Positions 1 through 8,345 are shown, numbered from the stretch's first letter. The stretch: 64,000 bases of DNA from Lentzea cavernae (GCF_014653695.1 NZ_BNAR01000015.1:62001-126000); one strand, 5' to 3'. The notes: generated from the letters alone by a model not told the origin. Numbers and translations are program-made.

Positions 1-299
1 TCGTGCCCGGCGAACCGCCGCTCGAGCGACGCGCGGTCGTAGCCGCTGGTCAGCACCACCGGCACGGTCAGGCCCTCGCGCTCCAGCTCGGCGAGCACCT
101 CCTCGCCGGACAGGCCGGGCATGCTGTGGTCGAGCAGCATCGCGATGATGTCGGCGGACCTCTCGCGCACGAGCGCGATCGCCTCGACGCCGTCGGTGGC
201 CTGCAGGACGGTGAAGCCCAGCTCCTCGAGCAGGCTCACGGTGTACCTCCGCACGGGGTCCTCGTCCTCGACCACGAGCACCAGCCCAGCCAGCGACAT
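1..299 (-). CDS. Response regulator receiver domain (3' part cut by window edge)
   Basis: The minus strand encodes 99 residues starting with ATG at 299 and running off the left edge. They form a CheY-like receiver domain: acidic pocket V-E-D-E-D at residues 10-14, phospho-acceptor Asp57 in L-L-D-H-S-M-P-G, and the switch Thr84/Ser85 followed by G-Y. The conserved Lys and any output domain lie outside the window. The SGY signature is common in receivers of hybrid-kinase systems, so it may be a single-domain or kinase-linked regulator. The orphan histidine kinase 1.7 kb away on the other strand is not clearly its partner. Family assignment is firm; the output is unknown. Confidence 0.85.
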   Translation of the reverse strand, partial: MSLAGLVLVVEDEDPVRRYTVSLLEELGFTVLQATDGVEAIALVRERSADIIAMLLDHSMPGLSGEEVLAELEREGLTVPVVLTSGYDRASLERRFAGH

Positions 300-493
300 G
301 TCGGCAAGTATGCCTGAAACTATTCGTTCCCTCAGCACCAGGTGGCCGACTATTTCTGGTAATTCTTCACGAACTGCTCCATCAGGATGACATGGGCCAT
401 TTGGATCACACCATTGGTTGAGGGTCTGCGCTAACCTTCGCGGCACCGCTGCCGCTCCACGCTGAGAAAGAGGCACCAGGAAAGGCCAACTTC

Positions 494-1120
494 ATGCGTA
501 AAGCGACGGCAGCAGCCGCTCTGGCCGTGCTGTTCACATTGTCGTCAGCACCCGCTCACGCCGCGACGATTCCTACCGAGCGCGTGACGATCGACGTGGT
601 GACGGTGAACGGTTCCGGGTGCAAGCAGGGCACCGCCGAAGTGGTCGTCTCCCCGGACAACACCTCGTTCTGGGTCATCTACAGCGACTACCTGGCCCAG
701 GCGGGCAAGGGCGCCGGTGCGACCGACTTCCGGAAGAACTGCCAGCTGACCTTGCAGGTCAACGTCCCGCAGGGCTTCTCGTACGGCATCGCGGAAGCCA
801 CCTACGCGGGCTACGGGTACCTCAAACCCGGCGCCAGCGGGTACCAGACGGTGAATTACTACTTCCAGGGACAATCGGCCACCACCACGTGGAAGCACAG
901 CTTCAACGGGCCGTTCGACGACAACTGGTCGATCACTCATCGAACCGAGTTCTCGGAGATCGTCTACGCGCCGTGCGGCGAGAAGAAGAATCTCAACGTC
1001 AACAGCTCCCTGCGCGTCGACAAAGGTAGCTCGGACGCCAATGCGAACAGTTTCATGACCATGGACCACCAACGCGGAGAAGTGCGCACTCTGCACCACT
1101 TCTCCTGGAAGCGCTGCTGA
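494..1120 (+). CDS. Secreted DUF4360 domain protein, copy 1
   Basis: A 208-residue secreted protein. Residues 1-23 form a classical signal peptide (MRK, Ala/Leu-rich core, cleavage after A-H-A). The mature part carries the DUF4360 pattern: V-T-V-N-G-S-G-C near the start, S-D-Y-L-A-Q, D-F-R-K-N-C, a long beta-rich middle and Y-A-P-C-G-E-K. Four cysteines (in GSGC, KNC, APCG and the C-terminal residue) are placed to form two disulfides. An AGGCACCAGGAAAGG stretch precedes the ATG. The function of the family is unknown; members are small exported proteins of actinobacteria and fungi. A paralog follows 75 bp downstream. Confidence 0.88.
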   Translation: MRKATAAAALAVLFTLSSAPAHAATIPTERVTIDVVTVNGSGCKQGTAEVVVSPDNTSFWVIYSDYLAQAGKGAGATDFRKNCQLTLQVNVPQGFSYGIAEATYAGYGYLKPGASGYQTVNYYFQGQSATTTWKHSFNGPFDDNWSITHRTEFSEIVYAPCGEKKNLNVNSSLRVDKGSSDANANSFMTMDHQRGEVRTLHHFSWKRC

Positions 1121-1195
1121 TTTCCCGATAAAGGCCGCCGCCACCGAAGTCCAACCGCCGCCACACCCTGCACGTTGCGTTGGAAAGGTGCCCCC

Positions 1196-1825
1196 ATGCT
1201 CAACGCGGTTGCCGCTGCCCTGCTGGCCTCGGTCATCGTCATCCCACCCGGCGCGCCGAACGAGACGCCGCCGCCCGACCACATCACCATCGACGTCGTC
1301 ACCGTCAACGGCTCGGGCTGCCCGGCCGGCACGGCGGCCGTCGCGGTCTCGGAGGACAACAAGGCGTTCACCGTCACCTACAGCGACTACCTGGCCCAGG
1401 TCGGCGTCGGCGCGCGGCCGACCGACTTCCGCAAGAACTGCCAGCTCAACCTGAGGGTCAACGTCCCGCAGGGCTTCACCTACGGCATCGCCCAGGCCGA
1501 CTACAGAGGGTTCGCGCACCTGGAGAGAGGCGCGTACGCCATCCAGAAGGCCAACTACTACTTCCAGGGCATGTCGCAGAACGACTCGGCGCAGCACCGG
1601 TACAACGGCCCGCACAGCGACGACTGGCAGGCCACGGACACGACCGAGGTCGCCGCGATCGTCTACTCGCCGTGCGGCGAGAAGCGGAACTTCAACATCA
1701 ACACAGAGCTCCGCGTCTACCCCGGCTCGTCGAACACGGCCACGACGACGAGCTTCGTCTCGATGGACTCCACGGACGGTGCGATCGACACGACCTACCA
1801 GTTCTCCTGGAAGACATGCCCTTAG
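1196..1825 (+). CDS. Secreted DUF4360 domain protein, copy 2
   Basis: The second DUF4360 paralog, 209 residues, colinear with the first (V-T-V-N-G-S-G-C, S-D-Y-L-A-Q, D-F-R-K-N-C, Y-S-P-C-G-E-K, final Cys-Pro). The ATG at 1196 is preferred over the TTG at 1175 because GGAAAGG lies 6-7 bases before it and a short hydrophobic signal sequence (about residues 2-19) then begins the protein. All four cysteines are conserved between copies, so the same disulfide pattern is expected. The pair is a tandem duplication, probably co-transcribed and ended by the hairpin just downstream. Role unknown. Confidence 0.86.
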   Translation: MLNAVAAALLASVIVIPPGAPNETPPPDHITIDVVTVNGSGCPAGTAAVAVSEDNKAFTVTYSDYLAQVGVGARPTDFRKNCQLNLRVNVPQGFTYGIAQADYRGFAHLERGAYAIQKANYYFQGMSQNDSAQHRYNGPHSDDWQATDTTEVAAIVYSPCGEKRNFNINTELRVYPGSSNTATTTSFVSMDSTDGAIDTTYQFSWKTCP

Positions 1826-1835
1826 TAGTGCTGTG

Positions 1836-1871
1836 GCTACCGCACGCGCTCGCACGAGCGTGTGCGGTAGC
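1836..1871 (+). terminator. Strong hairpin after the DUF4360 pair
   Basis: Two 17-base arms (1836-1852 and 1855-1871) pair with a single G-U, forming a long GC-rich stem 10 bases after the stop codon. There is no T-tract, as is usual for high-GC actinobacterial terminators. Confidence 0.75.
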
Positions 1872-1957
1872 ACATATGTGAGCCAACAGCCGTACAGATT
1901 CGCGTGTGCGGGCGTCTTACCCCCATGACGGGGCAGGTCGGGGTGAAGGGGCAGCCA

Positions 1958-3214
1958 ATGCCAACCGCCGCATACGCGCAGTACGGTGAGGGTCAGAAGG
2001 CTCACAGGGGAGGTCGGATCCTGACCACGACGCTGCTTCCGGCCAGACGGTCGGAGGAGACCGCGGCCGGTTCGCGCTGGCCGCTGAGTGGTGACTACCG
2101 CCAGGTCCTCGCCGATCTGGCGCTGATCTTCTTCGCCGTGCTCGACGTCTGGCTGTACGGGCTGTGGCTCGAAGCCGACCCGATCACGGACCTCCCGCCG
2201 ATCGAGGACTACCAGCTGTGGCTCAACTGGCTCGCGGTCGGCGCGCTGGTGCTGCGCCGCCGGTTCCCGTTCCTGACGCTGGTGCTGACCATCCCCGGCT
2301 TCTTCGTCGGCTGGTCGCAGCTCGCCGCGATGATCGCCCTGTACTCGGTCGCCCGCCGCTACGTCGGCGGCTGGCAGACGGGCCTCGCGGCCGCGCTGGT
2401 GTGGCTCTGCAGGTTCGTGGCCTGGCCGTTCGAGGAGCTGATCGAGAGGCCCGCGTCGGGCCACTTCCACTCGGCGATCTACGGCTTCCTGGTCTCGGGC
2501 CTGCCGATCGCGATCGGCCTGCTGGTGCACGTCCGCCAGCAGCTGTCGGACCGCATCTCCGAACTGGCCGAATCCCGCGAGAGAGAGCGTGTGCTGCACG
2601 CGCACGCCATCCGTGCCGACGAACGGGCAAAGCTCGCTCGCGAGATGCACGACGTCGTGTCGCACCAGGTCAGCCTCATCGCCATGCAGGCGGGCGCGCT
2701 GCGCATGGCCGTGGTCGACGCCGAGCACAAGCAGGTCGCCGGCACCATCCGCACGTTGTCGACGCGCACGCTCGACGAGCTCCGTCAGCTGGTGTCCGTC
2801 CTGCGCACCACGGACGACAACCAGCCGAGTCTCGACGACCTGCCCGACCTGGCCGCCGACGCGGGCTTCGAGGTCACCATCCAGCTCAAGGGCCCGGTCG
2901 AGGACCTGGCCGCACCGGTGTCCGGTGCCGTCTACCGGACGGTGCAGGAGGCCCTGACCAACATCCGCAAGCACGCCGTGGGAGCGAGCGCGACGGTCTT
3001 CATCGACGCCCAGTACGACGACAACGTGCAGGTCGAGGTGCGCAACACCGCCCCGTCGAGCCCGTCGTCGTCGCTGCCCGGCGGAGGTCACGGCCTGGTC
3101 GGCCTGCGCGAGCGCGCCACGTTGCTCGGCGGCGAGTTCTCGGCGGGGCCGACCGAGGACGGCGGCTTCCTGGTGACGGCGTCGTTCCCGAGGGAACGCG
3201 TCATCAACGATTGA
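1958..3214 (+). CDS. Orphan two-component sensor histidine kinase, HisKA_3 (NarL) class
   Basis: A membrane sensor kinase that should phosphorylate a NarL-class response regulator. The N-terminal half has about four to six hydrophobic segments (residues 48-70, 88-112, 114-134, 138-156, 174-192). A short linker helix leads to the HisKA_3 phospho-site His231 in R-E-M-H-D-V-V-S-H. The ATPase domain has the N-box E-A-L-T-N-I-R-K-H-A (Asn335) and the G-box G-G-G-H-G-L-V-G-L-R-E-R (375-386). GGGG precedes the ATG at 1958 by 6 bases; GTG 1904 and ATG 1925 are alternative starts. No response regulator gene is adjacent, which is unusual because these kinases are normally paired. It ends convergently with an 11-bp overlap on the next gene. 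Confidence 0.88.
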   Translation: MPTAAYAQYGEGQKAHRGGRILTTTLLPARRSEETAAGSRWPLSGDYRQVLADLALIFFAVLDVWLYGLWLEADPITDLPPIEDYQLWLNWLAVGALVLRRRFPFLTLVLTIPGFFVGWSQLAAMIALYSVARRYVGGWQTGLAAALVWLCRFVAWPFEELIERPASGHFHSAIYGFLVSGLPIAIGLLVHVRQQLSDRISELAESRERERVLHAHAIRADERAKLAREMHDVVSHQVSLIAMQAGALRMAVVDAEHKQVAGTIRTLSTRTLDELRQLVSVLRTTDDNQPSLDDLPDLAADAGFEVTIQLKGPVEDLAAPVSGAVYRTVQEALTNIRKHAVGASATVFIDAQYDDNVQVEVRNTAPSSPSSSLPGGGHGLVGLRERATLLGGEFSAGPTEDGGFLVTASFPRERVIND

Positions 3215-4295
3215 AGCGCTGGAAGGCGTGGAACGACTTCTTGGGCTCCAGGCGGTAAGGCGATCTCTCGTCGTCGAACCGCTCACGAACCGTGCGCAGC
3301 AAGCTGTACGAGGCCATGTCGTAGTCGAGATCGCGGGACGTCGGGTGGTGCGGCGAGTCCGGCGCGATGATCGAGTACAGGTGTGAGCCCTCGACATCGG
3401 GCTGTGCGGCGAACACGCGCAGCATGCGGGCGACGTGGTCGGCCTGCTCGCGTTCGTTCCGCACGTAGCCGGGCTTGATCACCGGCGGGACGGCCTCCCA
3501 GTCGACGATGTCCCAGCCGAGCCCGCCCGCCTCCGCGGCGCCGGTGAACGTGCAGCAGCCGTACTCGAGGACCATCAGCGGCTTGCCCCAGCGCCGGTAC
3601 CGCTCCAGGTCCGTCGCGTACTCGGTGTCGGTCTCGAAGTGCCGGTAGTAGTCGAGGCCGACCAGGTCGAACAACGACCAGTCGTTCCACTCGGCGTCGG
3701 CGCCCGCGGCCGCGCCGTAGGTGATGCGGCCGCGGAACTCCCGGCGCGCCACCTCGACGGCCCGCGCCATGAACTCGCGGAAGCGCTGGATGACCGCGGG
3801 CCAGTCCGTGATCGCCGGGATGTTCGCGAGCCGGTCCAGGAACGTGTCGCCGGGGATGATGCCCGGCGTGAACAGGAAGTGCTCGCAGCCGGCGACGAAC
3901 GTGATGTCGTCGCCACGCCGCTTCCGCTCGGCCGTGCGCGCGGCCTCGGCCATGTGCTCCAGGACCTCGTCCTGCGGGTGGTCGTAGAGACGGGGCTGCA
4001 CGAAGACCTTCAGACCGCGGCGCAGTGCCACGTCCGTCGTCTCGGCGAGGCGGCCGAGCTCCGTGCCGAACGCCGTGATCGACGGGCACCGCAGATCGGC
4101 GATCAGGCCGATCTCCCGTTCCAGCAGCCGGCGGCTCCACCGCACCCGGCTCAACGGGCCCCCTGCCGCGTGCAGCACGCCCACGTCGTAGCAGACCCCG
4201 CCGCGCTTCCCCGGCGACGCTGACGCCGTTCCGCTGACGCTCGCCAGCGCGACGGCACCCGCGACGGACTTCAGGAACACCTTTCGACTGATCAT
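3204..4295 (-). CDS. Secreted TIM-barrel glycosidase-like protein
   Basis: A 363-residue exported protein. The leader M-I-S-R-K-V-F-L-K-S with a following Ala-rich core and A-S-A cleavage site resembles a Tat signal with RK in place of RR. The mature part begins G-V-C-Y-D-V-G and has the alternating strand/acidic pattern of a beta/alpha barrel, with E near G-C-E-H-F-L-F-T, D-L-V-G-L-D-Y-Y-R-H and P-L-M-V-L-E-Y-G-C-C. The last is a typical C-terminal-strand catalytic Glu position. Similar proteins are sometimes labelled abortive infection protein in databases; I see no support for that role. It is divergent from a TetR regulator with a palindrome at 14-29 bases upstream, so it is the likely target. 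Substrate unknown. Confidence 0.6.
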   Translation of the reverse strand: MISRKVFLKSVAGAVALASVSGTASASPGKRGGVCYDVGVLHAAGGPLSRVRWSRRLLEREIGLIADLRCPSITAFGTELGRLAETTDVALRRGLKVFVQPRLYDHPQDEVLEHMAEAARTAERKRRGDDITFVAGCEHFLFTPGIIPGDTFLDRLANIPAITDWPAVIQRFREFMARAVEVARREFRGRITYGAAAGADAEWNDWSLFDLVGLDYYRHFETDTEYATDLERYRRWGKPLMVLEYGCCTFTGAAEAGGLGWDIVDWEAVPPVIKPGYVRNEREQADHVARMLRVFAAQPDVEGSHLYSIIAPDSPHHPTSRDLDYDMASYSLLRTVRERFDDERSPYRLEPKKSFHAFQRFNR

Positions 4296-4308
4296 CGTTC
4301 CCCCCGAA

Positions 4309-4324
4309 CTAGTTGCTCAACTAG
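4309..4324. promoter_or_regulatory. Probable TetR operator, 16-bp palindrome
   Basis: CTAGTTG-CT-CAACTAG is a perfect 7+7 inverted repeat in the 30-bp gap between the divergent hydrolase and TetR genes. It ends one base before the TetR ATG, so binding could block both promoters. Confidence 0.7.
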
Positions 4325-4325
4325 G

Positions 4326-4955
4326 ATGCTGTTCATGCAACCAGAAAATCGGCCGGGCGGCCAGAAGCGCAGCTTCATCGAGGACGCCCGGCGCGGTCAG
4401 ATCGTGGCCGCGACCATCGCGACGATCGCCGAGATCGGGTACGCCAAGGCGTCGTTCGTGCAGATCGCCCAGCGTGCGGAGATCAGCCCGGGCCTCATCA
4501 CGTACCACTTCGCCAAGCGCGGGGAACTGATGAAGCAGGTCATGCTGACCGTGCACGACTCGATGGACCGGGCGCTGACCGCGTACACCGAGAACGCCAC
4601 GGACCACGTCACGGCGCTACGGCAACTCATCAAGGGCTTCGTGCACTACTGCGCCGAGCACCCTGCGGAGCTCATCGCGATCTCCCAGATCGCGGCCGCC
4701 GCACGCGACGCCGAAGCCGCACGGGCGTGGGCGGAGGCGCAGAACACGGCCACACTGGACGAGTTGGAGGACATGTTCCGCGAGGGCCAGGCGCTCGGCG
4801 AACTGCGGGCGTTCTCGCCGCGCGTGATGGCCGTGTCGGTGCTGGCCGCGATGGAGGCGGCACCGGCCGAGCTGATGACCCGGCCGGACACCGACGTCTC
4901 CGAGTACGCGAAGGAGCTCGCGGACCTGTTCGAACGAGCGGTCAGGGCCGCTTAG
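4326..4955 (+). CDS. TetR/AcrR family transcriptional regulator
   Basis: A 209-residue repressor. The N-terminal DNA-binding domain runs from about residue 17 to 63: I-V-A-A-T-I-A-T-I-A-E-I-G, then the HTH F-V-Q-I-A-Q-R-A-E-I-S-P-G-L-I-T-Y-H-F, ending K-R-G-E-L-M. The helical C-terminal ligand domain is unspecialised by eye. The ATG at 4326 directly follows the palindrome, so transcripts may be leaderless; ATG 4335 is an alternative. Its probable operator also controls the divergent secreted hydrolase, making a local substrate-sensing switch likely (inference). The 3' end overlaps the convergent kinase gene by 14 bp. Confidence 0.88.
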   Translation: MLFMQPENRPGGQKRSFIEDARRGQIVAATIATIAEIGYAKASFVQIAQRAEISPGLITYHFAKRGELMKQVMLTVHDSMDRALTAYTENATDHVTALRQLIKGFVHYCAEHPAELIAISQIAAAARDAEAARAWAEAQNTATLDELEDMFREGQALGELRAFSPRVMAVSVLAAMEAAPAELMTRPDTDVSEYAKELADLFERAVRAA

Positions 4956-6552
4956 AAGCCAGCGACGCGCTCAACGCCGCCGCCGCACCCAGCACACCGC
5001 AGGTGAGCGCGATCGACATCGTCGGCTCGCGCGTGAGCAGCACCGACACCAGCAGCCACACGGCGAGCCCCAGCACGAGCCCGAGCGGCACCGACGCGAT
5101 GATCGCCGCCACGCCGGTCTGCCGCCGCCGCAACGCGCGCAGGTTCGACTCCAGGTACGCGAACGCGAACAGCAGCAACAGCACCGAACCGGTGCCCATG
5201 AGGCTCAGCCACGGCGTCTGGCTCGACACCAGCAGGAACGGCGGCTGCTCGTCGACCTGGGCCCGCACGGCGCCGCCGACGATCCACCGCGTGACGCCGG
5301 GCAGCACGAAGCCCTCCGGCGTGCGCTCCGGCACGTCCGCGATCGGGATCCCCGCCGCCGTCACGACGAGGTGCGTGCCCTCGGCCTTCACCGGATCCGC
5401 GAGGTCCAGCGTGACCGACGTCGTGAGCGTGTTCGCCGTCGCCACGAACGGCACGACGACCATGGCGATCAACGCGAGCGCGGCCACCAGCCACAACGCC
5501 CACGGCGTCGACGGCGGCTTGATCACCTGCGCGGCCGGCACCAGCGTGCTGCTGCCGCTCAGCCGCGCGGCCGGGACCGGGTCGACCAGCGTGGCCCGGA
5601 TCCGCTGCCCCGTGAGCGTCACCGTGTCGCGTTCGGGCACGGGCCGCAGCGACGGACGCGTGGACGACGCCGACACCTGCGGTGCGAGGTGCACGGGCAT
5701 ACCGAGGCGCACGAGCCAGTCAGGACCGAACAGGTGCCCCGCCGCGCTCGCCAGGTCGATCGCGAACGTCTCGGCGTTGCGGTAGCGCGCCTCCGGTTCG
5801 CGCGCGATGCTGCGCATGACCACGCCCGCAAGTGGTTCCGGCACCTTCGGCAACGGCCGCGGTTCCTGGAACACCCGCTTCTGGATCATCGCGATCGGAC
5901 CGCCACCGCGTTCGAACGGCAGGTCGCCGCAGAGCAGTTCGTAGAGCATCGTGCCGGTCGCGTAGACGTCCGCCGCCGGCGACAGCGGGTTGCCCATCGC
6001 CTGTTCCGGCGCGATGTACGCGGGCGTGCCGAGCACCGCGCCACCGTGCGTCACGAGCGTCGCGCCCTCCGACACGACCTGGGAGATGCCGAAGTCCGCC
6101 ACCTTCACCGCGCCGTTCGAGGTGAAGAGGAGGTTCTTGGGCTTCACGTCGAGGTGCAGCACACCGGCCTCGTGCGCCGCGTGCAGTCCGGACAACGCCG
6201 CCAGCACGATCCCGCACGACTGCTGCGCGGTCAGGCCGTCGCCCGCGAACCGCGACCAGACCGTGCCGCCGTCGAGCCGTTCCATCACCAGCAGGTGCTC
6301 GCCCTGCTGACGGACGTAGTCGTAGACGGGCACGATGTGCGGGTGGTCGAGACGGGCCAGCAACCGCGCCTCGTGCTCGAAGCGCTCGCTCATCCTCGGG
6401 TCCTCGGCCACGGCGTGCGGCAGCCGTTTGATCGCCACGGGACGGCCGAGCTGACGGTGCACACCGCCGTAGACGACGCCCATGCCGCCCTCGCCGATCT
6501 GCTCGCCGACGGCGTACTGCGGCAGGGCGGCGACCACACTGGACTGGTTCAC
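4942..6552 (-). CDS. Ser/Thr protein kinase with polytopic C-terminal membrane part
   Basis: A 536-residue Hanks-type kinase. It has the glycine loop G-E-G-G-M-G (20-25), ATP Lys42 in V-A-I-K, helix-C Glu61, catalytic H-L-D-V-K-P-K-N (133-140, Asp135, Asn140), DFG at 153-155 and A-P-E-Q at 181-184. The usual HRD arginine is Leu134, making it a non-RD kinase, which usually does not depend on activation-loop phosphorylation. After the kinase domain come one TM helix (about 351-372), a 75-residue extracytoplasmic segment and three more TM helices (449-467, 481-505, 513-531). Most bacterial PknB-like kinases have a single TM helix, so this layout is unusual. It overlaps the upstream membrane-protein gene by 4 bp (ATGA), so the two are translationally coupled. 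Confidence 0.92.
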   Translation of the reverse strand: MNQSSVVAALPQYAVGEQIGEGGMGVVYGGVHRQLGRPVAIKRLPHAVAEDPRMSERFEHEARLLARLDHPHIVPVYDYVRQQGEHLLVMERLDGGTVWSRFAGDGLTAQQSCGIVLAALSGLHAAHEAGVLHLDVKPKNLLFTSNGAVKVADFGISQVVSEGATLVTHGGAVLGTPAYIAPEQAMGNPLSPAADVYATGTMLYELLCGDLPFERGGGPIAMIQKRVFQEPRPLPKVPEPLAGVVMRSIAREPEARYRNAETFAIDLASAAGHLFGPDWLVRLGMPVHLAPQVSASSTRPSLRPVPERDTVTLTGQRIRATLVDPVPAARLSGSSTLVPAAQVIKPPSTPWALWLVAALALIAMVVVPFVATANTLTTSVTLDLADPVKAEGTHLVVTAAGIPIADVPERTPEGFVLPGVTRWIVGGAVRAQVDEQPPFLLVSSQTPWLSLMGTGSVLLLLFAFAYLESNLRALRRRQTGVAAIIASVPLGLVLGLAVWLLVSVLLTREPTMSIALTCGVLGAAAALSASLASKRP

Positions 6553-7316
6553 AGCCGGAACCTCACGGTCTCCGCATCCACTGAGGACGGTTGCTGCTCA
6601 CCCGGATGCGGTGTCACGTAGCCGAGGATGAACGCGGCCGCGGCGGCACCGACGATGAACGGGATCTCCGCCGTCGGCGACGGCGCCACCAGTCGCAGCA
6701 CCGACAACGAGATCACCGCGACCAGTCCCGTCCCGATGCCGGCGGGCAGGAACCGCATGGCCCGCTGCCACCGGTTCGCGGGCAGCCGCCGGCGGGCCAG
6801 CGCGAGCAGCGCCCCCGCCCACGACAGCGCGGTCAGCACGAGCACGCCCAGGCCGAACGCCCCGTAGACCGACCAGAGCGACCCCTTCACGTCCCCGGTC
6901 GTCTCGACGGACGCGATGCTCTCGCGCTGCACGTCGATGACCTCGACCGTGACCGGGAGGAGACCGATCGCCTGCGAGCCGAGGTCGGTGGGCTCCAGCG
7001 GGAACGAACGGGTCTCGGAGGACTTCGCCGGCACGTCGAACGGAACCGTTGTGTCGTAAGCGAAGAAGGTCAACGCCAGCGCGGTGCCGCTGATGCGCAC
7101 GGTCTTCACGCGCTGCACGGTGTTCGTGTTGTTGCGGACCGTGATGGAGACCTTGGCGGTCTGCGACGGGTCCAGGACCAGATTCCCTACTCCGACCGGC
7201 CTACCGTCCACATCGGCCTCGAGGATCACCGACCCGCCCTGTGCGGACGCCGTTGACGGGAGCAGCATAATTCCGCACCACAGCAGTAAACCTGCACCGG
7301 CCATGCGACGTCTCAC
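6549..7316 (-). CDS. Exported membrane protein with Ig-like ectodomain, coupled to the kinase
   Basis: A 255-residue protein with an N-terminal signal sequence (cleavage around A-S-A-Q-G), an extracytoplasmic beta-rich domain (about 27-140; L-V-L-D-P-S-Q-T-A-K-V-S-I-T-V-R-N-N-T, typical of Ig-like or NEW3-type folds) and three TM helices in the C-terminal half (about 148-170, 186-205, 215-235). The start is GTG 7316 or ATG 7304. It lies directly upstream of the Ser/Thr kinase in one operon with a 4-bp overlap, and divergent by 35 bp from a Thr-rich surface protein, so it may be a kinase partner or surface sensor (inference). Family not recognised. Confidence 0.75.
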   Translation of the reverse strand: MRRRMAGAGLLLWCGIMLLPSTASAQGGSVILEADVDGRPVGVGNLVLDPSQTAKVSITVRNNTNTVQRVKTVRISGTALALTFFAYDTTVPFDVPAKSSETRSFPLEPTDLGSQAIGLLPVTVEVIDVQRESIASVETTGDVKGSLWSVYGAFGLGVLVLTALSWAGALLALARRRLPANRWQRAMRFLPAGIGTGLVAVISLSVLRLVAPSPTAEIPFIVGAAAAAFILGYVTPHPGEQQPSSVDAETVRFRL

Positions 7317-7351
7317 TTAGCGCACCTTAGGTTCTGATCCGGGGAGAGGGA

Positions 7352-8266
7352 ATGCGGTCTTTAGGCTTACTCGTGGCCATGGTGGCCGGTGTTACGGTGC
7401 TGGTCGCCACACCGGCGACGGCCCAGCAGCCGCCGGCGCTCACCCTGAGCCCCAACGCCGGCGCCCCCGGATCCGGCTTCAAGGTCTCGTGGACCGGGAT
7501 CTACTTCCCCCGGACGTGCGAGTTCCCCACCGTGCGCGTTCTCTGGGACGGCCAGACAGTAGTGGGCAGCGGCTCCGGCAGCAGCAACGGCACGGGTTCC
7601 GGTTCGGCAACGGTTCCGGCGAACGCCACGGCGGGTGGCCACCGCGTGACGGTCCAGCCCACCTCGTGCACGGCGAGCTCGGCGTCCAACACCTTCACGG
7701 TCCGCATCCCGCCGACCACCACCACGACGCGGCCGCCCGTCACCACGCAGCCGCCTGTCACCAACCCGCCGGTGACGAACCCGCCCGTGACGACGCGCCC
7801 ACCGGCCGTCACGACCACCACCACTCCCCCGGTGACCACCACCACGACGACGACCACGACCACCACGGACTCGTCGACGCCGGCGTCGTCCACCGACGCG
7901 CTGACCAACCCGGACGACGGCGTCCTCGTCCTGGACAAGGACAACATCCAGCCCGGTGACGACCTGACCGCGACCGGCACGGGCTGCCCCAAGGGCGCGA
8001 ACGTGACGCTGAGGTCGCTCGGCCAGGACGTCGGCAAGACCACGGCCGACGACAACGGCGCCTTCACCTCTCCGGTGCGGTTCGCGAACATCGAGCCCGG
8101 CCGCCACAAGGTGCGCGCGGAGTGCGGCATCGTGCTCGTGGGCAACGTGGACGTGACGCTGTCCAGCTCGTCGGGCGGCACGACCAGCACGCTCGTGGTG
8201 CTGCTGTTCTTCCTGCTCGTCGGAGCCGCGATGCTGCGCCGTCAGTTCTCCGGCTTGAGGCGATAA
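7352..8266 (+). CDS. Thr/Pro-rich surface protein with two Ig-like domains and a C-terminal anchor
   Basis: A 304-residue exported protein: signal peptide (1-24, A-T-A-Q), a first Ig-like domain beginning L-S-P-N-A-G-A-P-G-S-G-F (about 28-122), and a Pro/Thr linker (about 124-180) with repeats of P-P-V-T-N and long Thr runs. A second domain follows (D-N-I-Q-P-G-D-D-L-T-A-T-G-T-G-C-P; about 195-270), then a TM helix (about 277-294) and a basic tail. The linker is a likely O-mannosylation and wall-spanning region. There is no LPXTG; the TM helix is the anchor. GGGGAGAGGG precedes the ATG. It is divergent from the kinase-linked gene, suggesting one cell-envelope locus. Confidence 0.82.
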   Translation: MRSLGLLVAMVAGVTVLVATPATAQQPPALTLSPNAGAPGSGFKVSWTGIYFPRTCEFPTVRVLWDGQTVVGSGSGSSNGTGSGSATVPANATAGGHRVTVQPTSCTASSASNTFTVRIPPTTTTTRPPVTTQPPVTNPPVTNPPVTTRPPAVTTTTTPPVTTTTTTTTTTTDSSTPASSTDALTNPDDGVLVLDKDNIQPGDDLTATGTGCPKGANVTLRSLGQDVGKTTADDNGAFTSPVRFANIEPGRHKVRAECGIVLVGNVDVTLSSSSGGTTSTLVVLLFFLLVGAAMLRRQFSGLRR

Positions 8267-8277
8267 CACCCGGACGT

Positions 8278-8316
8278 GCGAAAGGCCCCCTCTCCGCAGT
8301 AGAGGGGGCCTTTCGC
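8278..8316 (+). terminator. Perfect-stem intrinsic terminator
   Basis: GCGAAAGGCCCCCTCT pairs perfectly with AGAGGGGGCCTTTCGC (16-bp arms, 7-base loop) 11 bases after the surface-protein stop. It has T-runs on both strands and also serves the convergent rbpA gene. Confidence 0.9.
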
Positions 8317-8345
8317 ATTGTTCAGAAATGTATCGCGAGCCAGAC

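Noticed and set aside
545..3397. 950-codon open frame on the minus strand
   Set aside because: It lies antisense to two DUF4360 genes and the histidine kinase. The translation is Arg/Val/Gly-rich without domains, as expected from the mirror of high-GC3 genes.
3204..4295. Abortive-infection annotation for the secreted barrel protein
   Set aside because: The name appears on similar sequences in databases, but the secretion leader and barrel-like acidic motifs argue for an exported hydrolase-like protein, not an intracellular phage defence protein.
7724..7870. Possible tandem DNA repeat in the Thr/Pro linker gene
   Set aside because: The repetition (ACC/ACG and CCGCCCGTG-like units) is explained by the coded Thr/Pro linker and shows codon-level rather than perfect DNA repetition.
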